NCBI RefSeq assembly: GCF_900114255.1
Contig: NZ_FOSL01000001.1
Location: 248,001-312,000, forward strand
Length of the DNA stretch: 64,000 nucleotides
Direction of reading: 5' to 3'
DNA from: Neomesorhizobium albiziae
GTDB taxonomy: Bacteria; Pseudomonadota; Alphaproteobacteria; Rhizobiales; Rhizobiaceae
Shown piece by piece: positions 26,936 through 35,250 of the stretch. Position numbers and translations under genes: made by a program. Each line of letters starts with the position of its first letter. Position 1 is the stretch's first letter. A model generated the notes under the pieces. It was not told where the DNA came from, did no database searches, and worked only from the letters and a program-made list of their open reading frames with translations.

Positions 26936-29458
26936 CTACCCGCCGTTCAGCGCCAGAAGCTTGCGGCGCTTTTCATAATCCTTCCACGGATCGTCCGCCG
27001 CCAGAGCCTTTACCAGCGCCTTGTCGCCGATCTTGAACGCCGCCGGCGATAGGCCGTCGAGCGCCTCCCACGGTACCGGCATGGAGACCGTAGCGCCCGT
27101 CTTGGCGCGGCTGGAATAGGCCACCACCGTGGTCGAGCCGCGGCCATTGCGCAGATAGTCGATGAACACCCGGCCCTGCCGCGCCTTCTTTGAAAGTGTG
27201 GCCGTGTAGCGCTTCGGATCGGTCTGCTCCATGGCGCGGGCAAAATCATGCGAGAAGGTTTTCACCGTCGCCCAGTCGGCCTTGGGCTTCAGCGGCACCA
27301 CGACATGGAAACCCTTGCCGCCGGATGTCTTCAGGAAATTCGGCAGGCCAAGATCGTCGAGCCGTTCCTTCACGTCGAGTGTCGCGGCGCGCACCTCCTC
27401 GACGCCCAGCCCCTCGTCCGGATCGAGGTCGAACACGATCTGGTCGGGCGTGGCGATCTTGTCGACCGTCGCCCCCCAGATGTGGATCTCGACAACGCCG
27501 AGCTGCACCAGTCCGGCAATGCCGTCGAAATCACGGACGAACAGGAACTCCTCATTGTCCTCCGGATCGTTCGATTTGAAGATCGATTTGTGCATGCCGG
27601 GCATGGCGTGCTTCTGGAAGAAGCGCTGCCCCTTGATGCCGTCAGGCGCGCGCACCAGCGCCAGCGGCCGGTTGACCACATAGTCGCGCATGCGTGGCCA
27701 CACCGCCGCATAATGATCGAGCAGTTGCTGCTTGGTCACGCCCTCGTCGGGCCACAGCTTCTTGTCAGGGCTGGAAAGCTGCACCGAAGTCTCCGCCGCG
27801 GCAGCCACCGGCTTTGGCTTGGCGGCAGCGCCGGTCTTGGCTGCGGTTTTCGGCTTGCTTGCCGGTTCCGGTTTTTCCACGACGACCTCCTCTGCCGGCT
27901 TGTCTTCGCGCAAGCCCTGGAATGAAGCGTGGCGGATGCTACCGCCCCTTGTCCAGGAACGGAACTCGATTTCGGCAACGAGTTGCGGCTTCACCCACAC
28001 CACGCCCTTTTCCCTGGCCGCAGTGCCTTCGAACGCGGAGGCGTCCGCGCGGATGGCGTCGAGCTTCTTCCTGAGGTCGCTGGTGGCGTTGCCGGCAAAG
28101 CCGGTGCCGACCCGCCCGGCCGATTTCAGCGCGCCGTCCTCGTGATAAGCGACGACCAGCGAGCGAAGCCCCCTGCCCGCCGCTTGCGAGGGCAGATAGC
28201 CGGCAATGACGAACTCCTGCCGCAGCGTGCATTTGGACTTGATCCAGTCATGGCCGCGGCCACTCGAATGGGATGCGTCGGCGCGTTTGGAGACGACGCC
28301 TTCCAGCCCCATCCGGCAGGCATGCGAAAGCATCGTCTTGCCCGGCTCCGAAAAATGCTCGCTGTAGCGAACCGGCCCTTCCTCGTCGCTGCCCTCCAGC
28401 AGGTCGCGCAGCCGCTCCTTGCGGTCGACCAGCGGTTCGGCGCGCAGATCCTCGCCATCGAGGAAAAGGAGGTCGAACACGTAGAAGGTCATGCGCTCTG
28501 TGCGCTTTTCGGAAAGCGCAAGCTGCAGTTCGGAGAATGCCGAGACGCCATTGTCGCCCAGCACCACGATCTCGCCGTCGATGATCGCCTGGTCGAGATC
28601 GAGGCTGGCAAGCGTGTCTGCGATCGCCTTGCCGAATTTGGCCGTCCAGTCGAGCCCGGTGCGGGTGTGGAGCTTCACCGCGCCGCCGTCCACATGCGCC
28701 TGCATGCGGTAGCCGTCGAACTTCACCTCATGCACCCATTCGTTGCCGGCTGGCGGTTTGTCCTGCAGCCGCGCCAGGCAGGGCGCAACAAAGCCCGGCA
28801 TTTTTGCCTTCGATTTTGCCGGCTTCCTTGTGCCGGCGCCCGGCTTCGCCCTCGCCTTGACCGGCTTCGCCTTCGCCTGCCGCTTGCCTTCCGCGATATC
28901 CTCGATACTCAAACCCGACTTCACCGATTGCGGCGCGTCTTCGAGTATGTCGCCCTTGCGGCTGGCGAACGCGTCGTCGGATTTGATCAGCAGCCAGTTG
29001 TCCCGCTTTTCCTTGGGACGGCGTTTCAGGCGCACCAGGTGCCAGGCGCCGTTCAGCTTGTTGCCCTTGAGCGTGAAGCTCAGATGCCCCTTCTTCATGC
29101 CGGCCGCCGGGTCGCCTTCCGGTTCCCAGCTCCCCTCGTCCCAGACGATCACCGCGCCGGCGCCGTACTGGCCTTTGGGGATGTTGCCCTCGAACGAGCC
29201 ATAGTCGATCGGATGATCCTCGACATGCACGGCAAGCCGCTTTTCGGAAGGATCGAGGCTCGGGCCGCGCGTCACCGCCCAGCTCCACAGCACGCCGCCA
29301 TGTTCGAGCCTGAGATCGTAGTGCAGCCGTGTCGCGTCATGCTTGTGGATGACAAAGATGCCGCCTGCCGTTTTCGACCTCGCTCTCGCCGCCTTGCCGG
29401 ACGGTTCGCGGGTCACCTTGAAGTCGCGCTTGGCGCGGTATTGTTCGAGGTTGGCCAT
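26936..29458 (-). CDS. ligD: ATP-dependent DNA ligase LigD, three-domain NHEJ enzyme
   Basis: The 840-residue protein has domains in the order phosphoesterase, ligase, polymerase. Residues about 30-160 carry the phosphoesterase motifs HDATRLHYDLRLEH and VEDHPIDYGSFEG. The adenylation site is EVKFDGYR with Lys246. The C-terminal part from about residue 545 is the primase-like polymerase with DLDPDEG and SGGKGFHVVVPL. A basic Ala/Lys/Pro linker separates the first two domains. LigD processes and seals double-strand breaks held by Ku. It starts 12 nt after the ku stop, so the two are one operon. Confidence 0.95.
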   Translation of the reverse strand: MANLEQYRAKRDFKVTREPSGKAARARSKTAGGIFVIHKHDATRLHYDLRLEHGGVLWSWAVTRGPSLDPSEKRLAVHVEDHPIDYGSFEGNIPKGQYGAGAVIVWDEGSWEPEGDPAAGMKKGHLSFTLKGNKLNGAWHLVRLKRRPKEKRDNWLLIKSDDAFASRKGDILEDAPQSVKSGLSIEDIAEGKRQAKAKPVKARAKPGAGTRKPAKSKAKMPGFVAPCLARLQDKPPAGNEWVHEVKFDGYRMQAHVDGGAVKLHTRTGLDWTAKFGKAIADTLASLDLDQAIIDGEIVVLGDNGVSAFSELQLALSEKRTERMTFYVFDLLFLDGEDLRAEPLVDRKERLRDLLEGSDEEGPVRYSEHFSEPGKTMLSHACRMGLEGVVSKRADASHSSGRGHDWIKSKCTLRQEFVIAGYLPSQAAGRGLRSLVVAYHEDGALKSAGRVGTGFAGNATSDLRKKLDAIRADASAFEGTAAREKGVVWVKPQLVAEIEFRSWTRGGSIRHASFQGLREDKPAEEVVVEKPEPASKPKTAAKTGAAAKPKPVAAAAETSVQLSSPDKKLWPDEGVTKQQLLDHYAAVWPRMRDYVVNRPLALVRAPDGIKGQRFFQKHAMPGMHKSIFKSNDPEDNEEFLFVRDFDGIAGLVQLGVVEIHIWGATVDKIATPDQIVFDLDPDEGLGVEEVRAATLDVKERLDDLGLPNFLKTSGGKGFHVVVPLKPKADWATVKTFSHDFARAMEQTDPKRYTATLSKKARQGRVFIDYLRNGRGSTTVVAYSSRAKTGATVSMPVPWEALDGLSPAAFKIGDKALVKALAADDPWKDYEKRRKLLALNGG

Positions 29459-29470
29459 GGCGCGCCGGCC

Positions 29471-30346
29471 CTACGCCGATTTGCGTTTCTTGGGCGCGTC
29501 CGACGACGCATTCTTTGCGATGCTGCGCTTTGCCGCCGCCTTCGCGCCTTTTGCCGGCGCCTTGCCGCCCTCTGAGGCGAGGCTCTTCTTCAGCGCATCG
29601 AACAGGTCGACAACGTTCGAAGGCTTAGGTTCCGGCGTGGCGACCGGCGGTTTCTTGCCCTTCTGCTTGGCCTTGATCAGTTCCAGCAGCGCGTTCTCGT
29701 AGCGATCCTCGAATTTCGACGGATCGAACTTGCTCTTCTTCTTGTCGATGACGTGCGCCGCCAGTTCGATCATCTCGTCGTCGAGCTTCGGGTCCTTCAC
29801 GTCGTCGAACACGGTTTCTGGCCGGCGCACGGTGTTGTCGTAACGCAGCGTGGTCAGAAGCATGCCCTTGCCCAGCGCCTCCACCACCACCGGCCGTTCG
29901 CGCCGGTAAAGCACGATGCGCGCCAGTCCCGCCATCTTCTTCTCCGCCAGCGCCTTGCGGATGACGGCGAACGCCTCCTGCGCGACCTCGTCGGCCGGCG
30001 CCAGGTAATAGGGCGTATCGAGGTAGATCTGCTCGATCTCGGATTTCTGGACGAAACCCTCGACGTTGAGCGTGTGCGAGGACTCGATCTGCACCGCCTC
30101 GATCTCGTCTTCCTCGACCAGCAGGTATTCGTCCTTGCCGATCTCGTAGCCCTTCACCTCGTTCTCGTCGTCCACCGGCTTGCCGGTCGTGTCGTCGACA
30201 TAGATGCGCCGCACCGTGTGGCCGGTGGCGCGGTTGAGGATGCGGAACGAGACTTTTTCGGTGTGGGTCGTGGCGTTGAACAGTTCGACCGCGCAGGTCA
30301 CCAGCGACAGTTTCAGATAGCCTTTCCAGGCGGGACGCGAAGCCAT
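29471..30346 (-). CDS. ku: Ku protein for non-homologous end joining
   Basis: The protein has 291 residues from MASRPAWKGYLKLSLV, with AAGGGAT upstream; a reading up to 30805 crosses repeats and is rejected. The Ku core runs to about residue 250, including FRILNRATGHTVRR, YVDDTTGKPV and KGYEIGKDEYLLVEEDE. A basic Lys/Ala tail follows, as in many bacterial Ku proteins, and is thought to contact DNA or LigD. Bacterial Ku is a homodimeric ring that binds DNA ends and recruits LigD, the next gene. Confidence 0.94.
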   Translation of the reverse strand: MASRPAWKGYLKLSLVTCAVELFNATTHTEKVSFRILNRATGHTVRRIYVDDTTGKPVDDENEVKGYEIGKDEYLLVEEDEIEAVQIESSHTLNVEGFVQKSEIEQIYLDTPYYLAPADEVAQEAFAVIRKALAEKKMAGLARIVLYRRERPVVVEALGKGMLLTTLRYDNTVRRPETVFDDVKDPKLDDEMIELAAHVIDKKKSKFDPSKFEDRYENALLELIKAKQKGKKPPVATPEPKPSNVVDLFDALKKSLASEGGKAPAKGAKAAAKRSIAKNASSDAPKKRKSA

Positions 30347-30515
30347 GGTAAATCCCTTCATCCCCTCGCACACGAGAGCGTTTCCAGGAAAAGTGCGTGG
30401 CGGTTTTCCGGTAGGGAAACGCGACGAAACTGGAACGGCTTCACGATTCCATGAAAATCGCGAACCGCTCTGGGCGTAACGCCGGCTGCAAGAACGGGTT
30501 CCCTGGACCTTGCGC

Positions 30516-30543
30516 AAAGAAAAAGCCGACCTTGCGGTCGGCT
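30516..30543 (-). terminator. Rho-independent terminator of the yehZYXW-like operon
   Basis: On the minus strand the sequence is agccgacc, loop, ggtcggct, then TTTTT: an 8-bp perfect stem with a T tract. It lies downstream of the permease ending at 30750 and before ku. Confidence 0.75.
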
Positions 30544-30683
30544 GAGTGAGAACGGCGGGCATGGGGTGGGGGGTGGGATCGCCCGCCGTAGACCACAAGA
30601 ATGCGCCGTCCGAAGAAAGGTTCCACGACAACTCAAAATTATTTTCGATTTTTTTCGATGGCGCCGACGTTGCGGCCAGCCCC

Positions 30684-30732
30684 CTTCGCCCCGCGTGCGG
30701 GGAGAAAGTCCCGGCAGGGGGATGAGGGGCAA
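30684..30732. repeat. RIME-like repeat
   Basis: The unit reads cccccttcgccccgcgtgcg then gggagaaagtcccggc and ends gatgaggggca, matching the other GC palindromes in the window. Confidence 0.6.
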
Positions 30733-30749
30733 TTCTCTGAACTACAAAA

Positions 30750-31496
30750 CTACACAGCCCGCCCCGTCCGCCGCGCCGCGAACCGCTCCAGCGCACTGAG
30801 CGCATCGTGGATCAGCACCGCCAGCACGGCCACGATCAGGCCGCCTTGGAGTACGAACGCCAGGTTGTTGGAAAAGAGCCCGGCGATGATCACCTCGCCC
30901 AGCGTCTTTGCCGCCACTGTCGAGCCGATGGTTGCGGTGGCGAGGCTGATCACCACCGAAAGCCTGACGCCGGCCAGGATCACCGGCAGCGCCAGCGGCA
31001 GTTCCACCTTCATGAGCCGCTGCCAGCCGGTCATGCCGACGCCCCTCGCCGCCTCGACCACCGGCTGCGGCAGCGTCGTCAGGCCGGTCAGTGAATTCTC
31101 GAAGATCGGCAGCAAGCCATAGAGAAACAGTGCGATCAGCGTCGGCTTTTCGCCGAAACCCACCGCCGGCACGGCCAGCGCCAGCACCGCCACCGGCGGA
31201 AAGGTCTGGCCGATATTGACCAGGCTGCGCGACAGCGGCAGGAACTCGGCCCCGAACGGCCGCGTCACCAGGATGGCGAGAGCCACCGCCACGACAATCG
31301 CGGCAAGCGTCGCCAGCGCCACGATCTGCAAATGCTGGACCGTCAGCGACAAAAGGCTGCCCTGGTTGTAGATCGCCGGCGCGTTGTTCTCCGTCAGCGG
31401 CTTGAAGATAGGCTCGAACCATTGCGGCTCGACGATGAACGCCACCAGCAGCACCAGCGCAACCAGCCGAAGCAGCGTCGGCAGCCAAAGCCTCAT
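30750..31496 (-). CDS. Betaine/osmolyte ABC importer permease, YehW-like
   Basis: The protein has 248 residues from MRLWLPTLL, whose ATG overlaps the ATPase stop by 4 nt. It is an inner-membrane permease with about six helices and the ATPase-contact loop EAARGVGMTGWQRLMKVELPLALPVI. Length and gene order match E. coli YehW, the last gene of yehZYXW. It is predicted to import glycine betaine or a similar quaternary amine. Confidence 0.87.
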   Translation of the reverse strand: MRLWLPTLLRLVALVLLVAFIVEPQWFEPIFKPLTENNAPAIYNQGSLLSLTVQHLQIVALATLAAIVVAVALAILVTRPFGAEFLPLSRSLVNIGQTFPPVAVLALAVPAVGFGEKPTLIALFLYGLLPIFENSLTGLTTLPQPVVEAARGVGMTGWQRLMKVELPLALPVILAGVRLSVVISLATATIGSTVAAKTLGEVIIAGLFSNNLAFVLQGGLIVAVLAVLIHDALSALERFAARRTGRAV

Positions 31497-32431
31497 GCCG
31501 GCCTCGCCGCGCGCTTGACCAGGCCTTTCACCGTCACCTTGCCAAGATCGGCGCCGTCCTCGCCTTTCACCGGCAGTGCCTGCCTGCCCGACCACAGCAG
31601 TTCGGCCAGCGCGTCGCGCTGTGTCGCAGTGGCGGGGATCGCCTCGCCTTGCGCCCTGCCCGGCTCCACCGCCTCGCTGACCGCCTCCAGCGACAGAAGC
31701 TTGAACGGCCGCTCGCCGGTGCCGATCAGCGTCTCGACGAATTCGGTCGCCGGCCGCGCCAGGATTTCCGCCGGCGCCGCGTATTGCACCAGTTTGCCGG
31801 CGTCCATCACCGCGATTTTGTCGCCAAGGTGGATCGCCTCCTCCATGTCATGGGTCACCAGGATGATCGTCGTGCCGAAACGTTTCTGGATTGCCAGCAG
31901 GTCTTCCTGCGCCTTGGCGCGGATGATCGGGTCGAGCGCGCCGAACGGCTCGTCCATCAGAAGCACATTGGGTTCGGCGGCAAGCGCCCGCGCCACGCCG
32001 ACGCGCTGCTGCTGGCCGCCCGACAGTTCGTGCGGATAACGCGGCCCGAAATCGGCGGGGTCGAGCTGGAACAGCGTCAGCAACTCGTCGACACGGGCAG
32101 AAATCCGCGCCTTGTCCCAGCCCAGCAGCGCCGGCACCGTGGCGATGTTTTCGGCCACCGTGCGGTGTGGAAACAGCCCGTGCCCCTGGATCGCGTAGCC
32201 GATGCTGCGGCGCAGCTCATGGCCCGGCAGCGCGCGGTTGTCGACACCGTCGAGCTTGACGATGCCCGAGGTCGGCTCGACCAGCCGGTTGATCATCCTG
32301 AGGAGCGTCGTCTTGCCGGAGCCCGAGGTGCCGACGATGGCCGCCACCGTACGCGGCTCGATCGTCAGCGAAACATTGTCCACCACCGCAGTATCGGCGT
32401 AGCGCTTGGTGAGGTTTTCGATCTCGATCAT
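31493..32431 (-). CDS. Betaine/osmolyte ABC importer ATPase, YehX-like
   Basis: The protein has 312 residues from MIEIENLTKRY; the start overlaps the stop of the larger permease. Walker A is GTSGSGKTT, the Q-loop GYAIQGHGLFPH is typical of the OpuA/ProV/YehX group, the signature is LSGGQQQR and Walker B is VLLMDEPFGALD. After about residue 230 a C-terminal extension replaces the tandem CBS domains of ProV; its function is not clear. Confidence 0.9.
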   Translation of the reverse strand: MIEIENLTKRYADTAVVDNVSLTIEPRTVAAIVGTSGSGKTTLLRMINRLVEPTSGIVKLDGVDNRALPGHELRRSIGYAIQGHGLFPHRTVAENIATVPALLGWDKARISARVDELLTLFQLDPADFGPRYPHELSGGQQQRVGVARALAAEPNVLLMDEPFGALDPIIRAKAQEDLLAIQKRFGTTIILVTHDMEEAIHLGDKIAVMDAGKLVQYAAPAEILARPATEFVETLIGTGERPFKLLSLEAVSEAVEPGRAQGEAIPATATQRDALAELLWSGRQALPVKGEDGADLGKVTVKGLVKRAARPA

Positions 32432-33588
32432 GCCACCCCGCCTTTGGCTCTCTCTGCGAGTTCGATTGTCGCGTCGAGAATGACGGCAGCCGCGAACGCC
32501 AGCGCCACGGTCGGCACCGCGCCGAGCAGCACCAGGTCCATAGCCGTCTGACCAATGCCCTGGAACACGAAGACGCCGAACCCGCCGCCGCCGATCAGCA
32601 CGGCGATGGTCGCGAGCCCTATATTCTGCACCAGCACGATGCGGATGCCGGTCAGGATAACCGGGAAGGCGAGCGGGAATTCGACCTTGAACAGCCGCTG
32701 GCCATCGGTCATGCCCATGCCGCGCGCCGCGTCGTTGGCCGCGCGGGGAACGCCACCCAGTCCAACCACGGTGTTGGCCACCACCGGCAGCAGCGAATAC
32801 AGGAACAGCGCGACGAAGGCGGGTGCGGTGCCGATGCCGCGGATGCCGATTGCCGCCGCCCCCGGCACGTTGAGGGCGATCCATCCGAGCGGCGCGATCA
32901 ATAGCCCGAACAGCGCGATCGACGGGATGGTCTGCACCATGTTGAGCACGTTCAGCACCGCGTCGCGCAATCCGTCGACACGGTGGCAGAGAACACCGAG
33001 CGGAATGCCGACAACGATGGCGGCCGCCAGCGAGCCGAGCGCCAGCGTGACATGTTTGCCCGCCTCCGCCCAGAAACTGTCGGCGCGGTTGGCGTATTCC
33101 TTCAGGATCGACAGCCCGTCCCAGCCACCCAACGCGAGCAGAAGCCATATGGCGGCCACAACGATCGCCAGCGCGCCGATGCGGGCAAGCGGCGTCAGTT
33201 GCAGCCGGGTCAGCGCATCGGCGGCGGCGAGCGCGAAGGCAAAAAGCATGAGCCAGAAACCGGATGCCGGAGACACCCGCGCAAAACTGTTGCCCTCGGG
33301 CGTCAGGTGCAGTGCGGCAACCCCGATCAGCACCGCCAGCGCGACGAGCGCTGCCGCCGCAGCCCCCAGCCGCACCAGCGCCGGTGTTTTGATCAACGCG
33401 GCGATGCCGGCAATGGCGAGGATGAAGAGAAGCAGCACGCCAGCCCAGCCGGGCAAGGCTTCAAGAATGCCACGCGCTTCGCCGGACATGATGCGGTTGG
33501 CCCGGAACGTGGCAAAGGGCGCCGCCAGCGCGCCATAAGCGACGATCGCGGCGATCACGACCCCCAGCTTGTCGAGCCGCAGGGTCAT
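32428..33588 (-). CDS. Betaine/osmolyte ABC importer permease, YehY-like
   Basis: This 386-residue permease is longer than the usual 220-250. The N-terminal 170 residues add several hydrophobic helices before the conserved BPD_transp_1 domain, whose loop reads DAARGMGMTDGQRLFKVEFPLAFPVI. E. coli YehY has the same extended form (385 residues). With the other permease it makes a heteromeric channel. Its TGA and the ATPase ATG overlap. Confidence 0.88.
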   Translation of the reverse strand: MTLRLDKLGVVIAAIVAYGALAAPFATFRANRIMSGEARGILEALPGWAGVLLLFILAIAGIAALIKTPALVRLGAAAAALVALAVLIGVAALHLTPEGNSFARVSPASGFWLMLFAFALAAADALTRLQLTPLARIGALAIVVAAIWLLLALGGWDGLSILKEYANRADSFWAEAGKHVTLALGSLAAAIVVGIPLGVLCHRVDGLRDAVLNVLNMVQTIPSIALFGLLIAPLGWIALNVPGAAAIGIRGIGTAPAFVALFLYSLLPVVANTVVGLGGVPRAANDAARGMGMTDGQRLFKVEFPLAFPVILTGIRIVLVQNIGLATIAVLIGGGGFGVFVFQGIGQTAMDLVLLGAVPTVALAFAAAVILDATIELAERAKGGVA

Positions 33589-33628
33589 TGAGTTGTCTCG
33601 CGGTTACGAGATACGCCCCATTCCTTCG

Positions 33629-33789
33629 CGCCCCCCTCTGTCCTGCCGGACATCTCCCCCTCAAGGGGGGAGATCAAACGGCAGCAACCTCGCCGTTCAC
33701 CTTTCAACGCTGGCAGTTGGCGGGGGCGAAAATGAAGGCGTAATCTCCCCCCTTGAGGGGGAGATGTCCGGCAGGACAGAGGGGGGCGC
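33629..33789. repeat. Long inverted repeat (gatgtccggcaggacag family)
   Basis: The left arm cgcccccctctgtcctgccg + gacatctcccc is mirrored by the right arm ggggagatgtccggcaggac + agaggggggcgcc, with about 70 bp between them. It lies between the binding-protein gene and the permease genes of the betaine importer. A single arm recurs at 8949-8972. Confidence 0.85.
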
Positions 33790-33838
33790 CGTAAAGCGCC
33801 CACCCCATTTCTTGCCATGATCGAAGAAGTCGACACGC

Positions 33839-34750
33839 CTACTTCAAAAACCCGTTCTTCTTCAAAAAGTCCTCGGCCACCGCCTTGGCCGGCTCGCCGC
33901 CCACCTGCACGCGGCCGTTGAGTTCCTGCAGCGTGACCAGGTCGAGCTTTTCGAACACCGGCTTCAACAGCGTCTCGATCTGCGGATGCTCCTTCAGCAC
34001 CGCCTCGCGGATGATCGGCGCCGGCTGGTAGACCGGCTGCACGCTCTTGTCGTCTTCCAGAACGACGAGTCCTGACGGCGCGATGCCGCCATCGGTGCCA
34101 TAGACCATCGCGGCGTTGGCGCCGTTGGTCTGGTTGGCCGCAGCCGCAATCGTCGCGGCCGTATCGCCGCCAGACAGCGTGATCAGTTGCTCTGGCTTCA
34201 GCCTAAAGCCGTAGGCCGTCTGGAAGGCCGGCAGGGCGGCGGCCGAATTTACGAACTCGGACGAGGCCGCAAGCACCACTTGCCCGCCGCCGGAAACATA
34301 TTTGCCGAAGTCCGACAGCGTCGCCAGCTTGTTGGCTTCGGTCACGTCCTTGCGCAGCGCGATCGCCCAGGTGTTGTTGGCGGGCGAAGGCTGCAGCCAG
34401 ACGATCTTGTTGGCGTCGTAGTCGAGCTTCTTCGCGGTCTCGTAACCCTTGGCCGCATCCTTCCATACCGGGTCGTCGGCCTTCTCGAAGAAGAAGCCCG
34501 CATTGCCTGTGTATTCGGGATAGATGTCGATCTCACCGGCGATGAGCGCCGTACGTAACACCGGCGTAGTACCGAACTGGACGCGATCGGTGGCGGGGAC
34601 GCCGTTGGCGTTCAGCACGGAAAGGATGATGTTGCCGAGCACACCGCCCTCCGTATCGATCTTCGACGAAACGACGACCTGCGCATCGGCCGCACCCGCG
34701 CTGAACCCTAGCGCCAGCACGGCGCCGATCAGGTTGTTTTTCAGTGACAT
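33839..34750 (-). CDS. Betaine/osmolyte substrate-binding protein, OsmF/YehZ-like
   Basis: The protein has 303 residues from MSLKNNLIGAVLA, with AAGGAAAT upstream on the minus strand. A Sec signal peptide ends near AADAQVVV. The mature domain is an OpuAC-type periplasmic binding protein: KIDTEGGVLGN, IDIYPEYTGNAGFF and the C-terminal LNGRVQVGGEPAKAVAEDFL are family features of OsmF/YehZ and OpuC. It lies upstream of two permeases and an ATPase in the order yehZ-Y-X-W. A large inverted repeat between it and the permeases may lower downstream expression. Confidence 0.9.
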   Translation of the reverse strand: MSLKNNLIGAVLALGFSAGAADAQVVVSSKIDTEGGVLGNIILSVLNANGVPATDRVQFGTTPVLRTALIAGEIDIYPEYTGNAGFFFEKADDPVWKDAAKGYETAKKLDYDANKIVWLQPSPANNTWAIALRKDVTEANKLATLSDFGKYVSGGGQVVLAASSEFVNSAAALPAFQTAYGFRLKPEQLITLSGGDTAATIAAAANQTNGANAAMVYGTDGGIAPSGLVVLEDDKSVQPVYQPAPIIREAVLKEHPQIETLLKPVFEKLDLVTLQELNGRVQVGGEPAKAVAEDFLKKNGFLK

Positions 34751-35250
34751 GGGGGATTTCCTTTGCTTGAGACTGCGACGTGGTTTGACCAGAAAAACGC
34801 GTGCCAGTCGGGGCATCCGGTTTCATATTCGCCGCATCGTGCAAGAAAATATTCCACCGTTCCGGTCATCGGCTCCCGTCCATATATCGCCTCGTCGCCA
34901 CCGGGCAATGGCCGTGCTGGCGCCATCCTGACAGGAGTGGAGGCGCTAGGGAGTGTTGAGATTCCGGTCAGGCCGACACGGCCTCAGCAAGACGCGGAAT
35001 GGTTTTCCAACGAGACCCATTTTGTTGGTCCAGACTTCCTTTGCCGAACGAGTGGCACAGCTAGAAAGGAAAAATTCTACCGCCGCACCGGCGGCAGCGA
35101 AAATTTCGCCGTCCGGATGGACGCACACCGGTGACTGCGGATCACCTATGATACGGTTCAACGGGAAACGCCGCGAGCCGCAACAAGAGATTACAGTATG
35201 TTGAGATTCAGGCCAGCATCACCTGAATATCAACATACGCTGGAGGAAGA
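34751..35250. other. Intergenic region upstream of cystathionine beta-synthase
   Basis: This 500-bp divergent region contains the leader of the betaine-binding protein gene, a left-end fragment of the TIR-core element at 34949-34977 (gggagtgttgagattccggt), and a core-less element at 35196-35238. No gene or recognised riboswitch was seen. Confidence 0.55.
35196..35238. repeat. Core-less TIR element
   Basis: Only the two terminal repeats of the subtype 1 element remain: gtatgttgagattcagg and cctgaatatcaacatac, separated by 9 bp. The pair would form a strong hairpin 12 bp before the next gene. Confidence 0.8.

Larger units (their letters stand above)
30347..30749. other. Intergenic region between ku and the betaine importer
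   Basis: This 403-bp gap contains the ku leader, an intrinsic terminator for the upstream minus-strand operon, an inverted cggcgggca ... cccgccg segment around 30553-30590, and a RIME-like unit at 30684-30732. No coding sequence is supported. Confidence 0.6.
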
